From contig JAJOHG010000016.1 of the NCBI GenBank assembly GCA_021029095.1, forward strand, positions 1 through 64,000: 64,000 bases of DNA, in the 5' to 3' direction. The DNA comes from Phellopilus nigrolimitatus (lineage: Eukaryota; Basidiomycota; Agaricomycetes; Hymenochaetales; Hymenochaetaceae). Of the stretch, positions 50,950-63,557 are shown one piece after another. The notes under the pieces were generated by a model. It had not been told where the DNA came from and made no database searches. It was given only the letters and a program-made list of their open reading frames with translations. Both the position numbers and the translations under genes were made by a program. Positions within the stretch are counted from its first letter, which is position 1, and each line of letters begins with the position of its first letter.

Positions 50950-51534
50950 CTTCAACGAAGAGTCGACTATATCGCTCTCGTCCTCCTTGCTCTTTCCAAC
51001 GTCATTGGACTATGCATACAGTCGCGATCTGCTGCTTTCTCGCGCTGGTTTACTGGTATTCTCCGCTTTCTCGCTGACTTCTTGTTTAGACGTTTTGTAT
51101 CGCTCTCGTGCTCTTGTTTAGAACCTTGTGTCTCGTTGAGTATCTTCCGCTATCTTCCCCGATGATCACAGGTCGTCTATTTCTGTCATTTCGTACAAAT
51201 GACGTTCCTATGTGTCACCTTTTGGTGAGACCAAGTGATCATGTTCGTGCCCATTTATCTCATCACTTCCATTACACATCACCTAGTGTCTCAATTCCTT
51301 CTCACTTCGCGTGCTGTCATCCTCTGTATTTGTAACCTCGCTTCTGTGTCAAGCATTTTTATCTTCACCTGACTAGCGTTCTCCCGACCATCAGTTAACA
51401 GATACACTCTGTAACTTAATTTATACTCCCCTTCCTTCTCCTATGCACGCAAACAAATACATTGCGGTTAAACTCAATGCACCCCGTGAGACGTGGGTCG
51501 CCAGGGGCCCATTATGAAACATACTTCTTAATAA
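50950..51534. other. 3' flank between the transcription factor and TANGO2 copy B
   Basis: T/C-rich, 3'-UTR-like sequence with no coding features. Confidence 0.45.
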
Positions 51535-52692
51535 TTACATCGCATCAAAATCAGTTGACAAACGGTCCTGTACGAAGACTCTTTCCGCCCGATCTTCAGC
51601 GCTATCCCGACAAAGGTCGTCTAGTTGGGAACGAAAAACTCGCGCGTCGCGAGGATTTCCTCGGATCGGGCGCTCGCCACTCGGATCTAACTTCCAAATA
51701 TCCTTCTCGACGAAAAGAACGCGCCCATCCCGCCGCACGAGTATCACCGTCGAAAGACGTGTGCCGTACCATTCAGGCCCGTCAGCAGACGCGCCCGCAG
51801 AAAGACTCGAGGTCATGCGTAAAGGGGGGATCTGAATCGACGTGCTTAGCTGCGAGCGATTACGTGGAGGTTCCGTTGGCTCCCATCTGTTGAGGTGTAA
51901 CAAAAAGGAGTATCTCCAAGCGCAAGCCTACGCTCCACCGACTCACGTCAACATATCGAGTAATCCGTCTACGAGCTCCCTTTCGGATAAAGCGCTTTGT
52001 TGCTCATACAGAAGCTCCTTCAGACAAGCTTCTCCCTTCGTTACCTTCGGCCAGGCGATCTCATTAGCGCCGTCGATACCGTTAGACACACCACCGACGC
52101 GCCTTTCCTCAGGCCGGAACCGTCGAGCCGTGATAGAACCGCCGCCACCAGAGTTGGTAACCAGGCATCCATCATATGTTAGACAGCCGTCGTTCGCTTC
52201 CCTGGAAGGCGAGAGCAGAAGTAAATTGAATCCAGCGTACAAAGCCGACGGGTCATTCGTAAGCGTTTGCGTGTATTGCTCGATATCTGGCGCGTCCGGA
52301 AGCAGAAAAGAAGATACGAGATGACCCCGCGACGATGTGTACGAGCCGCCCTGCTCGGTAATATTCGTCCTGATTGATTGACGTTAGCCTTGAAATCGAG
52401 TTATTTCAGCGTCACTGACAGGAGCGCTATTCTGCCAGCACGATTGATTCCAAACCAGGAACCGCCGGCCTGGAGATCTCGGCCAGACAATGCAAAAGGT
52501 GCATCTGACTCCCGTCCAAAGGAATGGAAATGGGCATCGACGGTTGGCCGTGAGAGATACTCGTCACGGTTCGAGCACAGGATCCTGACACAAACACAAA
52601 ATAATTGAGCCATCGCGAGACGGAACGATCGATCTTGGCGCGGCATACATTGCATACTCTGGATGGTCGAGTGACCACAGACCGATGCACAT
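51535..52692 (-). CDS. TANGO2/NRDE-family protein, copy B with altered C-terminus
   Basis: Exons 52692-52649, 52584-52420, 52369-51947 and 51886-51535 correspond to copy A and join in phase to 327 residues. It keeps MCIGLWSLDHPEYAM, CSNRDEYLSRP and the rest of the fold with a few substitutions (for example DIEQYTQ for DIEEFTK). After RPIRGNPRDARVF the sequence leaves copy A and ends in SQLDDLCRDSAEDRAERV and about 14 more residues. That point is where the duplicated block ends, so the last residues come from unique flanking DNA. It probably still folds; function is inferred from the family only. Confidence 0.82.
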
Positions 52693-55220
52693 GGCCCGCC
52701 GCACGCAAGATGAAGCGCCGGCTGTGCGATTGTTTTCAATAGCAGAAGAGACGACCAATATAGTCGTACAGAGAAATCTGTGATGGGCGTCCCGTATCAG
52801 TCCTCTAGAAGCAGAACCATTCTGCAAGTATCAAGTACCTGAGCTCGAGTACGTAGCGTCTTGAGAAAGCTTCGAATGGGGGAGCGCAGATCCAATTCTC
52901 GAGTACGGATAAGCTTCAGGTAGCAGCTGGAGTCCAAGACCGGCACACGCTCACACAAGAAGGAACAAATACTCAGTACCGAGGTTTCCCCAAGGCTAGG
53001 AGCACTTGTAGGATAGAATGTAGAGTCTAAAAACAACCCAGAGTATGTTTACGACCGGAGATCGTGGTGGACGGAGACCGAGTCACGAACGCCGTGTCAC
53101 TGTGTGACTTTTCGCGTTAGCCGAGCCTTCCTCTGCTCGGCTTTGAGACTCTGCCACCGACTTGCAGCACGGTCGGCCTCAACGAAATATATCAATGCAG
53201 GGATCACCTGTGATCGTTCTCGACAATGGCGCGTCGACGATAAAGACGAATGTCGTGACTTCGCTTGAAGACATACCGGAGCCTCGGTACACTTTTGTTA
53301 CTTTCTGAACTGGATTCGATGTCACTGAGCGTCAGTTATTCTCCTCGGCTTGTTCCTAGCATCGTCGCGAACGCGATTGTTCGGCAGACGAAAGGAGAGA
53401 AACAGACGTTCTTCGGACACGAGTTTGACCAATGCAGAGATTTCGCGTCTCTTCACTTCCGCCTGCCTTTCGAAAGAGTGCGTGCATGGATGCTAGTCGC
53501 GAAAGGGCAGGGATCTTCACGAATTCTACAGGGATACTTGACGGACTGGGATGCTCAGAAGGCGATCTGGGATGGCTTGTTCTCGAATTCTGGTCTCAAT
53601 GTGCGTGTGAGACATCGCGAGGCTTACGTTCCAAGAATTTGATTTCTCACATGCGCATTACGCGTAGGTCAACACGGCGGAATCGTCGTTGCTCATTACC
53701 GAACCGTACTTCAATCTGCCGAACATTCAAGAGCGGTACGATCAGTTTGTGTTCGAAGAATACGACTTTGAATCGTGTTATCGCTGTACACGTAGGTTTG
53801 TTTCAAAAATAGTCGGCGTGCGGTTCACGCCTTATTATGATTCGCTCAGCGGCATCTCTCATGCCTTACGGGTCGCTTTTTCGGACGGAAGAAACAAACA
53901 ACCCTCCCCCCGAATGTATGTTGATCGTCGACTCTGGATTTAGCTTTACGCATATAGTCCCTTTGGTCAACGGGCAAGTCACGTGGAAGAGCGTTCGAAG
54001 GTGAGAAGGAATGAATCTGATGCGTGTCTTCGACGCTGATTCTTGCTTCCTGCTTCTCGGTTCTAATTTCTTACTCAGAGTAGATGTCGGCGGGAAGCTG
54101 TTGACGAACCACCTTAAGGAGCTGCTTTCGTACCGCCAGTTCGACTTGATGGGCGAGACATTTATCCCGAATGATGTGAAGGAAAGGTGTTGCTACGTTT
54201 CGACTGACTACAAGCACGACATGGAGCTCTGTCGGTGAGCGCGGTTTGTATGACAGGCGGCCACTATTTTCGCTCATCTCTCAGATTCGGGAAGGGCCGA
54301 GCCGTCAAAGATGGTGCAAGAATATGTATTGCCGAAGTTCACGGAGAATCGACCGGGCAGGGTGAAGGCGAGCGACGAGATGGTGGAAGCGGACGACGAC
54401 GTTTTGCGTATGACTAGCGAACGATTTGCAGTTCCCGAAGTTCTGTTCAGGCCCAGCGATATTGGTTTGCCATTTCCTCTCTGACTGTTGATGTATTCTC
54501 GATCGTGTTATCAATCTTCTTTGCAGGCCTAGCGCAGTCGGGTGTCTCCCGAGCCATCGCGGATGCGATCTGTTCATTGCCAGAAGACCTGCAAGGTCTT
54601 TTCTGGTCGAACATCGGACTGGTTGGTGGCAACATCAAGTTTTCAGGGTTCCGCGAGCGACTGTAAGCAAGATGAAACTCAATCATGTTGCGTTGGGGTG
54701 GATGAACTTCTCGTTTGATTTTGTACCCAGGATGGCTGAATTAAGAAGTCTGGTGCCTACCGATCACGAAGTGTGCATATATGAATCGTCCAAGTATGCT
54801 ATCGTGGATTTCTTTTGTCTGCTGGATTTCCTGAAGTTTGCATTCTCGACAGTGCTATTTCAGAAGCGTATTTTTCTGGAGCCGAATTTGTACGCCAACC
54901 GGACTTCGTAAATCAGGCGGTCAGTCGTGAAGAGTATCAGGAGTACGGGAGTAACGTTTGCAGAAGGAAGTTTGCAAATGTGAGTTGGCAGGCGAGAGGA
55001 GAAGAGGGCGGCGAGGGACGAGATACGATAACTGTGGAAAAGGAGAAATTGAGGTCCAAGGGAAGGGCACGCGCCAAGGTCGACACACCAGAACCTACTC
55101 ACGGGAGAAGACCAACGAAAGGATCTCGAACACGGGCTATGACGAACAAATGAATTCTTGCTGTGACTGTCTGAGATGTCCTGTTGCTCGTTGTGTTGCT
55201 TCAATGCATTGTCGGTGTAT
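51635..55220 (-). repeat. Right copy of the inverted segmental duplication
   Basis: This is the inverse of 36230-39800 and contains TANGO2 copy B, the shared promoter and ARP6 copy B. The sharp end is at about 51640 in TANGO2; the other end fades after 55150. Confidence 0.9.
53195..55153 (+). CDS. ARP6: Actin-related protein 6 (Arp6), copy B
   Basis: Ten exons mirror copy A: 53195-53286, 53360-53477, 53532-53600, 53668-53791, 53850-54000, 54079-54234, 54295-54464, 54527-54662, 54731-54793, 54853-55153. They join in phase to 459 residues with no stops. Differences from copy A are scattered substitutions, such as MPYGSLF for MPFGSLF, FIPND for FIAND and AISEAYFSG for AILEGYFSG, plus one extra codon in the basic tail. 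All splice sites are kept. Both copies therefore look expressible. The copy with the conventional TANGO2 neighbour (A) may be the parent, but that is inference. Confidence 0.88.
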
Positions 55221-56394
55221 TCATTTTCCCCGATCTCAGTCTTCTCGCGCACGAATCTCTGGGCGTCCGGTCATTTACGCGCATGTTTGTGCATATGTTC
55301 AGCATTATGCTTGTCTGGGGAGGCGCTAGCTCGCAGTTTATCCGACCTAGTAGCGCCTCACGTCGGAAGAAGCATTCTATAAACGTGGGCGACGTCTCTA
55401 CCTTCAAACGCTACCTCTAACTCGTGAATTGTACGCACGCAAAACACGCTCTCGAAGCAACTAGCTGCAATGCGCCCTTCCATGGCAGTGAGGTGATGGA
55501 GCTTAACGGCCGACGGAGATGTGGCAGCGGGTACCAACCGACGGGAACGGAGTGTTGATACCCATGCGATATCTGGCCAGGACTCGTAGCCGTTCATGGG
55601 AATGGGCTATCACGCTATGGCGTCAGGTTAATCCGGGACACTGGACATTATCGTGTGCACTGGTGCACGGTTGGACGTGGGGACCCAAAGTTCTCTCCTA
55701 ATTCGATGGCTTCTTTTGGTTCTCGGGGACTGGTGAATAGAGCTATACCCGGTTACTGACGTGGAACGTGAGTGCGCTTCAGGCCCCAACATTTGTACAA
55801 GGAATGCAGAAGGTTTGTATTGAATATGGGCAATGACCAGGAATGACGGGTTGCAGGGAGTTCACTCACGCGGTGATACGTCTGGGGGATGGGCGATATG
55901 GTTCTGCTCCGTTCCCGTTTGTTCTGCATCTCCCGTTGAATATGTATAAGGTTACCTTGCTCACATAAAAAAGTCATGCTACCTCCATTTCCAGCTTCAC
56001 GTGCTTCATGGTTTGTTTTACTTCAAAAAATAATGGCTATCCCCGAAAATATGTATCGAGTTATAACGCTGTCTTGTTGAGCAATGCGTACCCGAGGCTC
56101 ATTTTTGCCCATCTGTAAAGTTCATTTTCCCTTTAGATTTGACGAAGTTCTTAAGATTAGACCATTGCCACGCATCTTTAAGTGGCGTGACTACTAGGTA
56201 ATTCAGAGATATTATCTGTCCGACTACAAAGGCCTAAATGAGAACATCGTTGGCAATTCTCGCATATTGGCGACCAAGTAAAATGAATAGTATCGGAAGA
56301 AACTGGACAAAAAAGCGACGCTTGAAGTACAGCGAAAAGCAGGAGCACAGGGAAGCATGGCGAAATGGTAACTGAAGAAGAGACAGGAGCAAAG
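55221..56394. other. Decayed flank of the duplication and intergenic sequence
   Basis: A stretch at 55440-55590 still resembles 35950-36060 (the TDGNGVLI/ADGNGVLI words). The rest has no recognisable gene. Confidence 0.4.
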
Positions 56395-57121
56395 CTAGAG
56401 CAGATATGAGGCAATATAAGACATCGAGTATCGAAACACTTCTTGCAAGTAGAAACAAGAGCATTGACTCAGGCTAAGATAGGCGTTGGCATAGAAACGG
56501 TACGGCCGACGTTGTGAGTCCGCATCGTCTACTCTCGAGGCGATGAAAGGAGGTGGGGTGGACGAACGCGGAGGCGACCCAAAGAACGTATCCGCAGAAC
56601 TGATGGAGACGGTGGTAACATCGCGAGTCACAGAAGCAGGGACAGAAAGCGTGAAGTTTTTGGCCTCGCGAGTGTGAGCGGCGCAGGGTTTCTCAAACGA
56701 AGTATTCGCGGAGAAGACATCGGAATACGTTGCAGGAAGCAGAGGGCGGGATGCGTTGGACTCGACGTCATTCGGTTCGGTATGTTTGGCGCCAGCAGAC
56801 TCTGAGCGCTCGAGACAGCGATAAAGTGGGATCCTCCATTGTCCGTCGACATCATTGTGGGAGCCACACTCGGATGGCATGCGTATGGACGCGCCGCTGT
56901 CGATTAGCGTCGCTTCGCTCTGAGCAGGGGATTGAGCCTCTTCGTGCTGAGCCTGTTCGCGTACGCGGGTACATAGTCTCCTGATAAATTTGATGATGCG
57001 TTCAAGGCAGACAAGCAGGAAGAAGATTGTGAATATTATGACACCTAAAGGCGGTCGGATTTGAGCTGAGGTTCTGACAAAACGAACACGTGAATGCTTC
57101 ACCTATTCCGATTAAATCCAT
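56395..57121 (-). CDS. Single-span membrane protein of unknown function
   Basis: Exon 1 (57121-57103) and exon 2 (57044-56395) join in phase to 222 residues starting MDLIGIG. The first 30 residues contain one hydrophobic span (VIIFTIFFLLVCLERIIKFI), then a basic RRLCTRVRE stretch, which predicts a signal anchor with a Ser/Thr/Pro-rich tail of about 180 residues. No domain is recognised. The two-exon solution with standard gtgaag...ttttag borders is the main support; expression is unproven. Confidence 0.5.
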
Positions 57122-57885
57122 CCTGCAGAGAGCGACTTTATCTGAGACGGGTGTACATCTATGTGCCGTGACGCGCGGTATCCGACGAGAATCCATGTGT
57201 CTTGTATGGTGCGGAGTTGATGCGAAGATAGAATATTGTGTTTATAGCACTTGATAGCTTGAACAAATAGCGAAGACAGAAAGAAAGCAAGCCGACGTAG
57301 GAAATCAAAGCTTTGAAGGAGTTGAAAGCGGAGAGAAGAAAACTGGAAAACAAATTCGAATCGTAGACCGATTTTGAGGCATTTTTATCATCTCGCGTGT
57401 GGGTGGCTGACGATTTTACGATCAGAGGCAAACAGGTTACTTAGTAGTGGCTGACTGGTTCCAAGTAGCGGTAGAATCTTCAAACAAAGAGAATTTTATA
57501 GTCAAGCAGTGCGTTTTCATTTCTTTCCGCCGAAGAGGAGTGTCTGACTTGCATTCTCACGCTAAAAGGCGGAGTTTCAAATACGTGTCATCCGCGTCGC
57601 GCGTCGCGTTCCCTTCTTGATCACGGACCATTACCTCTCCTCGTGAACAAATGGAAGATTCTGTTTGTTTCTTGTCCTTATTTGTAACCAGGGATATACT
57701 CTGGCAGGATCTACGAGAGACACAACCCTCTGCTAATAACTCGACTCGGCGTGCTGGCCGGCACTCGAGTTGTCTGTGCCACCGAGACCGGGTGCAGATC
57801 ATTGCATGTACTCGTGGTGAATCCAGAAGCTTTGCGTGACGATCCATAAACTCCTTCTCGTACTGTCTAAATTGCCTGGAAAGAA
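57122..57885. other. Intergenic region, no confident gene
   Basis: A minus-strand frame at 57557-57919 overlaps the start of the next candidate and lacks splice support. Confidence 0.35.
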
Positions 57886-59594
57886 TGTCCGATGAGAAAC
57901 TACCTTGGAAGAAGGCCAAGCACGACCCAGTTGCAGAACCTGGTAAAACGAATTCGTCTCGATTGCTGCTTGTCGCTAACTTCTTTTACTTGGTGGAAGA
58001 AGAACAACTCGGCCGACTGCAAAGGACAAAACGAGAAATTCAAGGCAATTAGGTTGAAGGGCGTGTTTGGCTGTTGCGAGGACAAAAAGCAAGGCGAAAA
58101 TCGAGCTTCGGGCGAGTTGGAGTTTATGCTTCAGTTTCCGGTGAGTGTATTCTTCGAAGTAAGCTACTTCATTTTTGATTTCATTGGTGTTTGAATGTGC
58201 AATCCGCATTATATCGCACTTCGCCTGTTGCCGTTGGGTCTATGTCATTTAGCATGTTCAACTCAGGCTTTACGCGAAATACTCTTGTCGAAAGGTTCAA
58301 GGCCGATATAACACACCGCATTAAGAATATTGGCCATCCCAATTTGTCCGCCCGACATCATTGAACCCCAGCTTACTAGCCTTATCTTTTTCTATGCATG
58401 CAAATTGTCTCCCTGATCCGTCTCTGCTCAGGACGCTTTGATTTTAAGTCAGTTCCCCTGCGTTCATTCTTTGGTGAATGGAGTATTAATGTTTTCGCGA
58501 AGTGTTGTGCTTGGCATTCAATTGGCCGGATAATTTCACAGCGAAGTTCGCAAGGATGATGCCATCTATAAACTTGAGGATGGTACGTGGATGATTAATT
58601 TGGGCGCACATATAGCCGGACAAAGTATAGATAGGGCACATAATGGCTCGAATCGAGAAGGATTTATCAGATTGCTGTTGGGAAGCAGAGATCCTTTAGG
58701 TCTGACTTCTTAGATGCACTTCGCCAATATCTATCATACACCTTGGGCTCTGATAACTTAAAGAACTTCGTGGAGGCGCGGAAGCGGGCCATCCAAAGAA
58801 AATCCCAAAGGTCCGTCTCCTTAAAAAATGTAGATATTTTGCGAGGATTGAGGTGTACATACTGTTTCAGTATGCCGTTGCAATTGGGAAATGGTCAGAA
58901 CACACGACTGCGAAGAAACATAAAGCTGATGCGTCGAAGACTTAGTCGAGACGAGATGGGCTATACGGATAGAGGCCGTCGGTTCGATGGTGGCGGCGGG
59001 GACTGGAAGTGGGATAGCTTAATTTTCCAGTTTCGCGAATTGACTGAAAGAAGTACGTCAAATTACTCCTCCGGGTGTCCACCTCTAACCCTTTTCATAA
59101 TCTGTATTGCTTCAGTTGAAAGAAACGTTACTCTTGAGGAAAGAGCGGGGGGACCAGGTGGAATAGAAATTGTCACAGATCTCGCGCCAGGTACAGTTCC
59201 ACTCATTCTATGATCATTGTGCACTGAGTGGAACGAGCACTTCGGCGAACTTCCTGTGCTGGTGTTTCTTGAGCTACGCCTGCAAATTATCTCATGGAGA
59301 AAGATGGACCTGCTCAAATTACCGAGAGAGAATGGGACGGGATTGAGGAAATGGTGCGGAGGCAATTACCGGACCAGAAAGTCGACTCAAGGACAATTGT
59401 GTGGTTTTCCTCTTCCCGGGAACCCCTTCACTTCTGGAGATGCAGCTCTCTTACGGAGGTTGTCCAGCAGGATGTCGCCGCCGGCCCGCTTGAAGCGTGA
59501 CGATGTTTTCAAGAGCCTCGACTTCGAAGTCGAAGCCGAAGCCGAAGACGAAGACGACGACGGGTTCTTCTATGACTCCGACTACGACGAGTAG
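57886..59594 (+). CDS. Unidentified multi-exon gene, model incomplete
   Basis: A start MSDEKLPWKKAKHDPVAEP at 57886 is followed by an intron-like gtaaaa...ggaag and EEQLGRLQRTKREIQG. The middle (58010-58690) could not be resolved. From about 58690 the chain is convincing: SDFLDALRQYLSYTLGSDNL and NFVEARKRAIQRKSQ, intron 58811-58870, MPLQLGNGQNTRLRRNIKLM through FDGGGGDWKWDSLIFQFREL, intron 59053-59115, then RNVTLEERAGGPGGIEIVTD. A separate piece, EKDGPAQITEREWDGIEEMV, follows, and an acidic end (FEVEAEAEDEDDDGFFYDSD) stops at 59594. Family not recognised. The middle exons and exact limits are guesses. Confidence 0.4.
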
Positions 59595-60534
59595 TATCTA
59601 TCGCTATACTCAAGACCAGATAGCGGATGCAGGTTGAAGGACATCTTCGCGGGACGTGAGTCAAGTCTATGCGCTCGTGTTTACAATGGTTGCTTATCTT
59701 GTCATCGACAGTGGAAAGCGGGGACTACACCACAGTAGAATCAAGATGTGCCCAATTGAATCTTGGATAACGTTTTCACCGTTTAGTGACGAACGTGTCT
59801 GTTGAGCGAAGCCCTGATGAATTGACTATGACGTCAATCGAATACTTGTGCGATTGCTTCACGACGGAACCAGAAATATCTACAATACTTACCAAACATC
59901 TATTCCTCGTCGGGAAAGACTGGAACGCAACCGCTCAATCTCTTCGCATTCTCTCAAGTCAGAGATTCGGTGTCCAGAATTCTTGTTCGCCGACGATAGC
60001 GGCGATACTCACGCTGTTTTACTCCACGGAGTATGTACTATCCGCAGCAACTCGCTGTAAGACATGAGCGCGGCTTTCTGTGGATCACCATCGTCTTTAT
60101 GTAATTGGGCGACACTACCGAATAAATTCAAACCGTGAATCCGAAAACCCGAAAAAAAAGACATACGACTTCTAGACCGCGTGTCTACGTGCCGCTGTTC
60201 TCCAGAACATTCAAGACCGATGCGCAGCACGGATCTTGGACGCGCCCAGATGGGTTTTTTTTATTCGTTATGCGGGTCGCTTGCACTCGCTTGGGTCGCG
60301 TAGAGATGAAAAACGGAAGAGAACCGAGGTCGATTCTTATTTCCCTTATTTCCTTTATTTCCCCGTGGGGTCCGGCCGGTGGAAGGTATACCCGGCAAGC
60401 CGGACCGGTGCGTGGCGCGCTGGGAATGGCTGGCTGAGAAATGACGTTAGATCCGTGGCGCTTTTTTTTTATTGGTACTTTATTTAAATAAATAACTCGC
60501 TGCGCCCGCACCATCTCTCCTCCCCCCCTCATCT
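59595..60534. other. Intergenic region and GUT2 promoter
   Basis: No gene seen. A GC-rich hairpin-like stretch (60365-60420, ggccgg/ccggacc words) precedes an AT-rich tract (tttatttaaataaata, about 60478-60493), which may serve as core promoter about 45 bp before the start codon. Confidence 0.4.
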
Positions 60535-63009
60535 ATGCCTCCTGTCCTCAAGACCCTCCTCTCCCGCCGCACGCTCGCCGTCGTGTCGGCCGCGACCGCG
60601 ACGTCTGCAGTGGGCGGCTACTACTACCTCAACTCCGGCCCATCCTACCCACCCTCCACAGCTGAGACACGCAGACCACCTCTGCCATGGACGCCGCCGA
60701 GCCGGAAATCCATGCTCGACAATCTAAAAGCCTCGGCCAGCGGTGGCGAAGAGGAGTACGACCTGCTCATCGTCGGTGGTGGTGCCACCGGGGCGGGTGT
60801 CGCCGTCGACGCGGCGACGCGAGGTTTGAAGGTGGCTCTTGTTGAGCGTGATGATTTCAGCGCAGGTGAGTATCATGCCTCGAAATGGTTTCTATGCGGC
60901 GCTAAAGTACTGTAGGCACGTCGTCAAAGTCGACCAAGCTTGTCCACGGTGGTGTGCGCTACCTGCAAAAAGCTGTCATGGAGCTCGACTACGAGCAGTA
61001 TAAGCTCGTCAAGGAGGCTCTCCACGAGCGTCGCATCTTCCTCCAGACCGCACCCTACCTTTCCGCCATGTTGCCTATCATGCTTCCCATCTACAAGTAC
61101 TGGCAGGTTCCTTACTACTTGGCCGGCTGCAAGATGTATGACGTGCTCGCTGGCAAGGAGAATATGGAGTCCAGCTACGTCATGAGCCGCGGCAAAGCGC
61201 TCGAGGCATTCCCTATGCTCAAGCAGGAAGGGCTTGTCGGCGCGATCGTGTACTATGACGGCCAGCACAATGACTCGCGCATGAACATGGCGCTCATCAT
61301 GACGGCCGTCAAGCACGGCGCGACCGTCGCGAACCACGTCGAGGTCACCGAGCTCCAGAAGGAAGCCGGCAAACTCAACGGCGCAGTCGTGCGCGACAAC
61401 ATCACCGGCGAGAGCTGGAACGTGCGCGCGAAGGGCATCATTAACGCGACCGGCCCATTCTCTGACGCGCTCTTGACGCTCGACAACCCCGACCACAAGC
61501 CGATTGTTGCGCCGGCGGCCGGCGTGCACATTACCCTCCCGAACTATTATGCGCCGCGCACCATGGGGCTCATCGATCCTGCGACGTCCGACGGACGCGT
61601 CATTTTCTTCTTGCCATGGCAGGGTAACGTCATTGCTGGTACGACAGACTCGCCGTGTAAGATAGAGGCGGAGCCTATCCCGCACGAAGCGGACATTGAG
61701 TGGGTGCTCGACGAGGTGCGAAACTACCTTTCTCCGGACATCAAGGTGCGTCGCGGAGACGTGCTGTCCGCGTGGGCAGGAATCCGTCCACTCGTGAGGA
61801 ATCCGTCGGCGGCAAGCACGGAGGGTCTTGTGCGCAACCACATGATCCACGTGTCGGACTCGGGTCTCCTTACCATTGCTGGTGGCAAGTGGACTACGTA
61901 CCGCAAAATGGCGGAGGAGACCGTCGACGAGGCAGTCAAGACCTTTGGCTTCCAGAACAAGGTTCGCAACGGATGCATCACCGAGGAGATCCGTCTTATT
62001 GGGACCGAAGGCTGGAACCGGAATATGTTCATCGGGCTGATTCAGAGGGTAAGTAAAACAACCGGGGTCTGTATTTATGGTTTAAATTTCGAACCTTCCT
62101 TTAGTTCGGTCTTGCCACGGACGTCGCGAAACATCTCTCGGACAACTATGGCGACCGCGCTTGGACAGTAAGCTCATTGGCTGAACCTACGGGCGAAATT
62201 TGGCCTTTGCACGGCACGAGGCTCAGCTCTCAATATCCCTGTGCGTGACATCGTTTGTTATTCTTCGAAATAAAGTAACTAAGGGTTTGTCTGCAGTCAT
62301 TGAGGCCGAGGTGCGCTATGCTGTGCAGCACGAGTACGCGCAAACCGCTGTCGACGTCATCGCACGCCGCTGCCGTCTCGCCTTCCTAAATGCGCAGGCC
62401 GCACTCATCGCGCTTCCGCGCGTTGTGGACATCATGTCCGCCGAGCTCGACTGGGACGCCGGGCGCCGGGCCAGCGAGCTCGAGCGCGGCGCGGCGTTCC
62501 TGCGCTCGATGGGTCTGTCGGGACTTCCTGCCACCGGCCCAGAGCTCGCGCGCGCGCTCGAGCCCGCCCCGCTGTCCTGGTCCGACTCGGTGAAGTCGCT
62601 GCTCGGCTGGAAGCCGGCTATGACGCCCGCGACGGTGCCGGTGGCGGCGGCGGCTGCGCCGCACACGCGCGCGCAGTTCGAGGCGGGCGAGATCGACGCG
62701 CTGCGCGCGGTGTTCGACACGCGCGCGGTGGCGTCCGCGGACTCGCACGACCGCGTGCGCAAGGCGGACGCGCGCGAGCTGCTGCGCAACCTGCAGGGCT
62801 ACGAGAACGCGCGCGAGAGCGACGTGGGCTACGTGCTCGACGAGGCGGGGCTCACGGGCCTGGACGCGTTCGACTTCAACGAGTTTGTGCACATCTGCGC
62901 GGAGCTGAAGGAGGTGACGGCGCGCCCGCAGTCGGTTGCGCAGAGCGACGAGGCGGAGCGGAAGGAGCGCACGCGCATACCCGTCGAGAAGAGCGGTGGT
63001 GGTGTGTAA
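60535..63009 (+). CDS. GUT2: Mitochondrial FAD-dependent glycerol-3-phosphate dehydrogenase
   Basis: Four exons, 60535-60865, 60916-62048, 62105-62240 and 62297-63009, join in phase to 770 residues, longer than yeast Gut2. A basic, Ser/Ala-rich N-terminus ([20 protein letters not shown]) with a hydrophobic stretch is a mitochondrial import and inner-membrane signal. The FAD Rossmann motif is [20 protein letters not shown]. Then [51 protein letters not shown] and WAGIRPLVR identify the GlpD/GUT2 family. The C-terminal DAO_C part ([20 protein letters not shown]) is followed by an EF-hand-like segment near residues 680-735, as in animal GPD2. It oxidises glycerol-3-phosphate to DHAP and passes electrons to ubiquinone. 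A very GC-rich fourth exon is the only oddity. Confidence 0.96.
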
Positions 63010-63510
63010 GGGAAGAAAGTGCAGAAAGGCGTTCGTTTCCTTTTGTATATGCCTAACTTAACTGTTTCCTTTTCGTTCTCATACCTTCTTTTCTTCTGAC
63101 GACTAATCATCTTTTTCTTCGGTAGTGCTAGCATAACATACATGTGGGACTCTAGAGTACTTTGTACATTTTCAAACTCTCATCCGTTGTTCTTTCTGTT
63201 CTTTGTTCTCCGTTCCTTCGCGTTTTTTATCTTCAACACACTGCCTTTCAAACGGCTTAGAGTAGTGTTTTTCAGAGTTAATGGAAATTGGGTTTTCCAT
63301 TATACCGGTGGGTTCCGTCGAGCTTCGGCGCTGAAGGAGCCTGGTCAACGCGTGACATACGACATCCGTTCTTGCAAATAAATAAATGCCCGACCCGGCA
63401 TTGACCTGACCTACTACTAGTGCCAGTGATCTGACCCGCGGGGTCAGGTCAGTGCTCGACATCGGGTCTGCGCGGGTCTGACGCGACCTTTGAGAACAAT
63501 ACAAGAACAC
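63010..63510. other. Intergenic region with palindromic GGGTCAGGTCA-type repeat
   Basis: 63385-63490 contains repeated tgacc/ggtca words including tgacccgcggggtcaggtca, a short self-complementary repeat. No gene seen. Confidence 0.4.
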
Positions 63511-63515
63511 TAAAC

Positions 63516-63540
63516 CTCCCCCCCCCCCCCTCCCCCCCTT
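63516..63540 (+). repeat. Poly-C tract
   Basis: C13-T-C7 just before the homology between the two DPP5 copies begins. It may mark the duplication breakpoint. Confidence 0.7.
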
Positions 63541-63557
63541 CATCCAAGCCTGCAACA

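Noticed and set aside
60924..61850. A 308-codon minus-strand open frame
   Set aside because: It is the antisense shadow of the GUT2 second exon, a common result of high GC at third positions.
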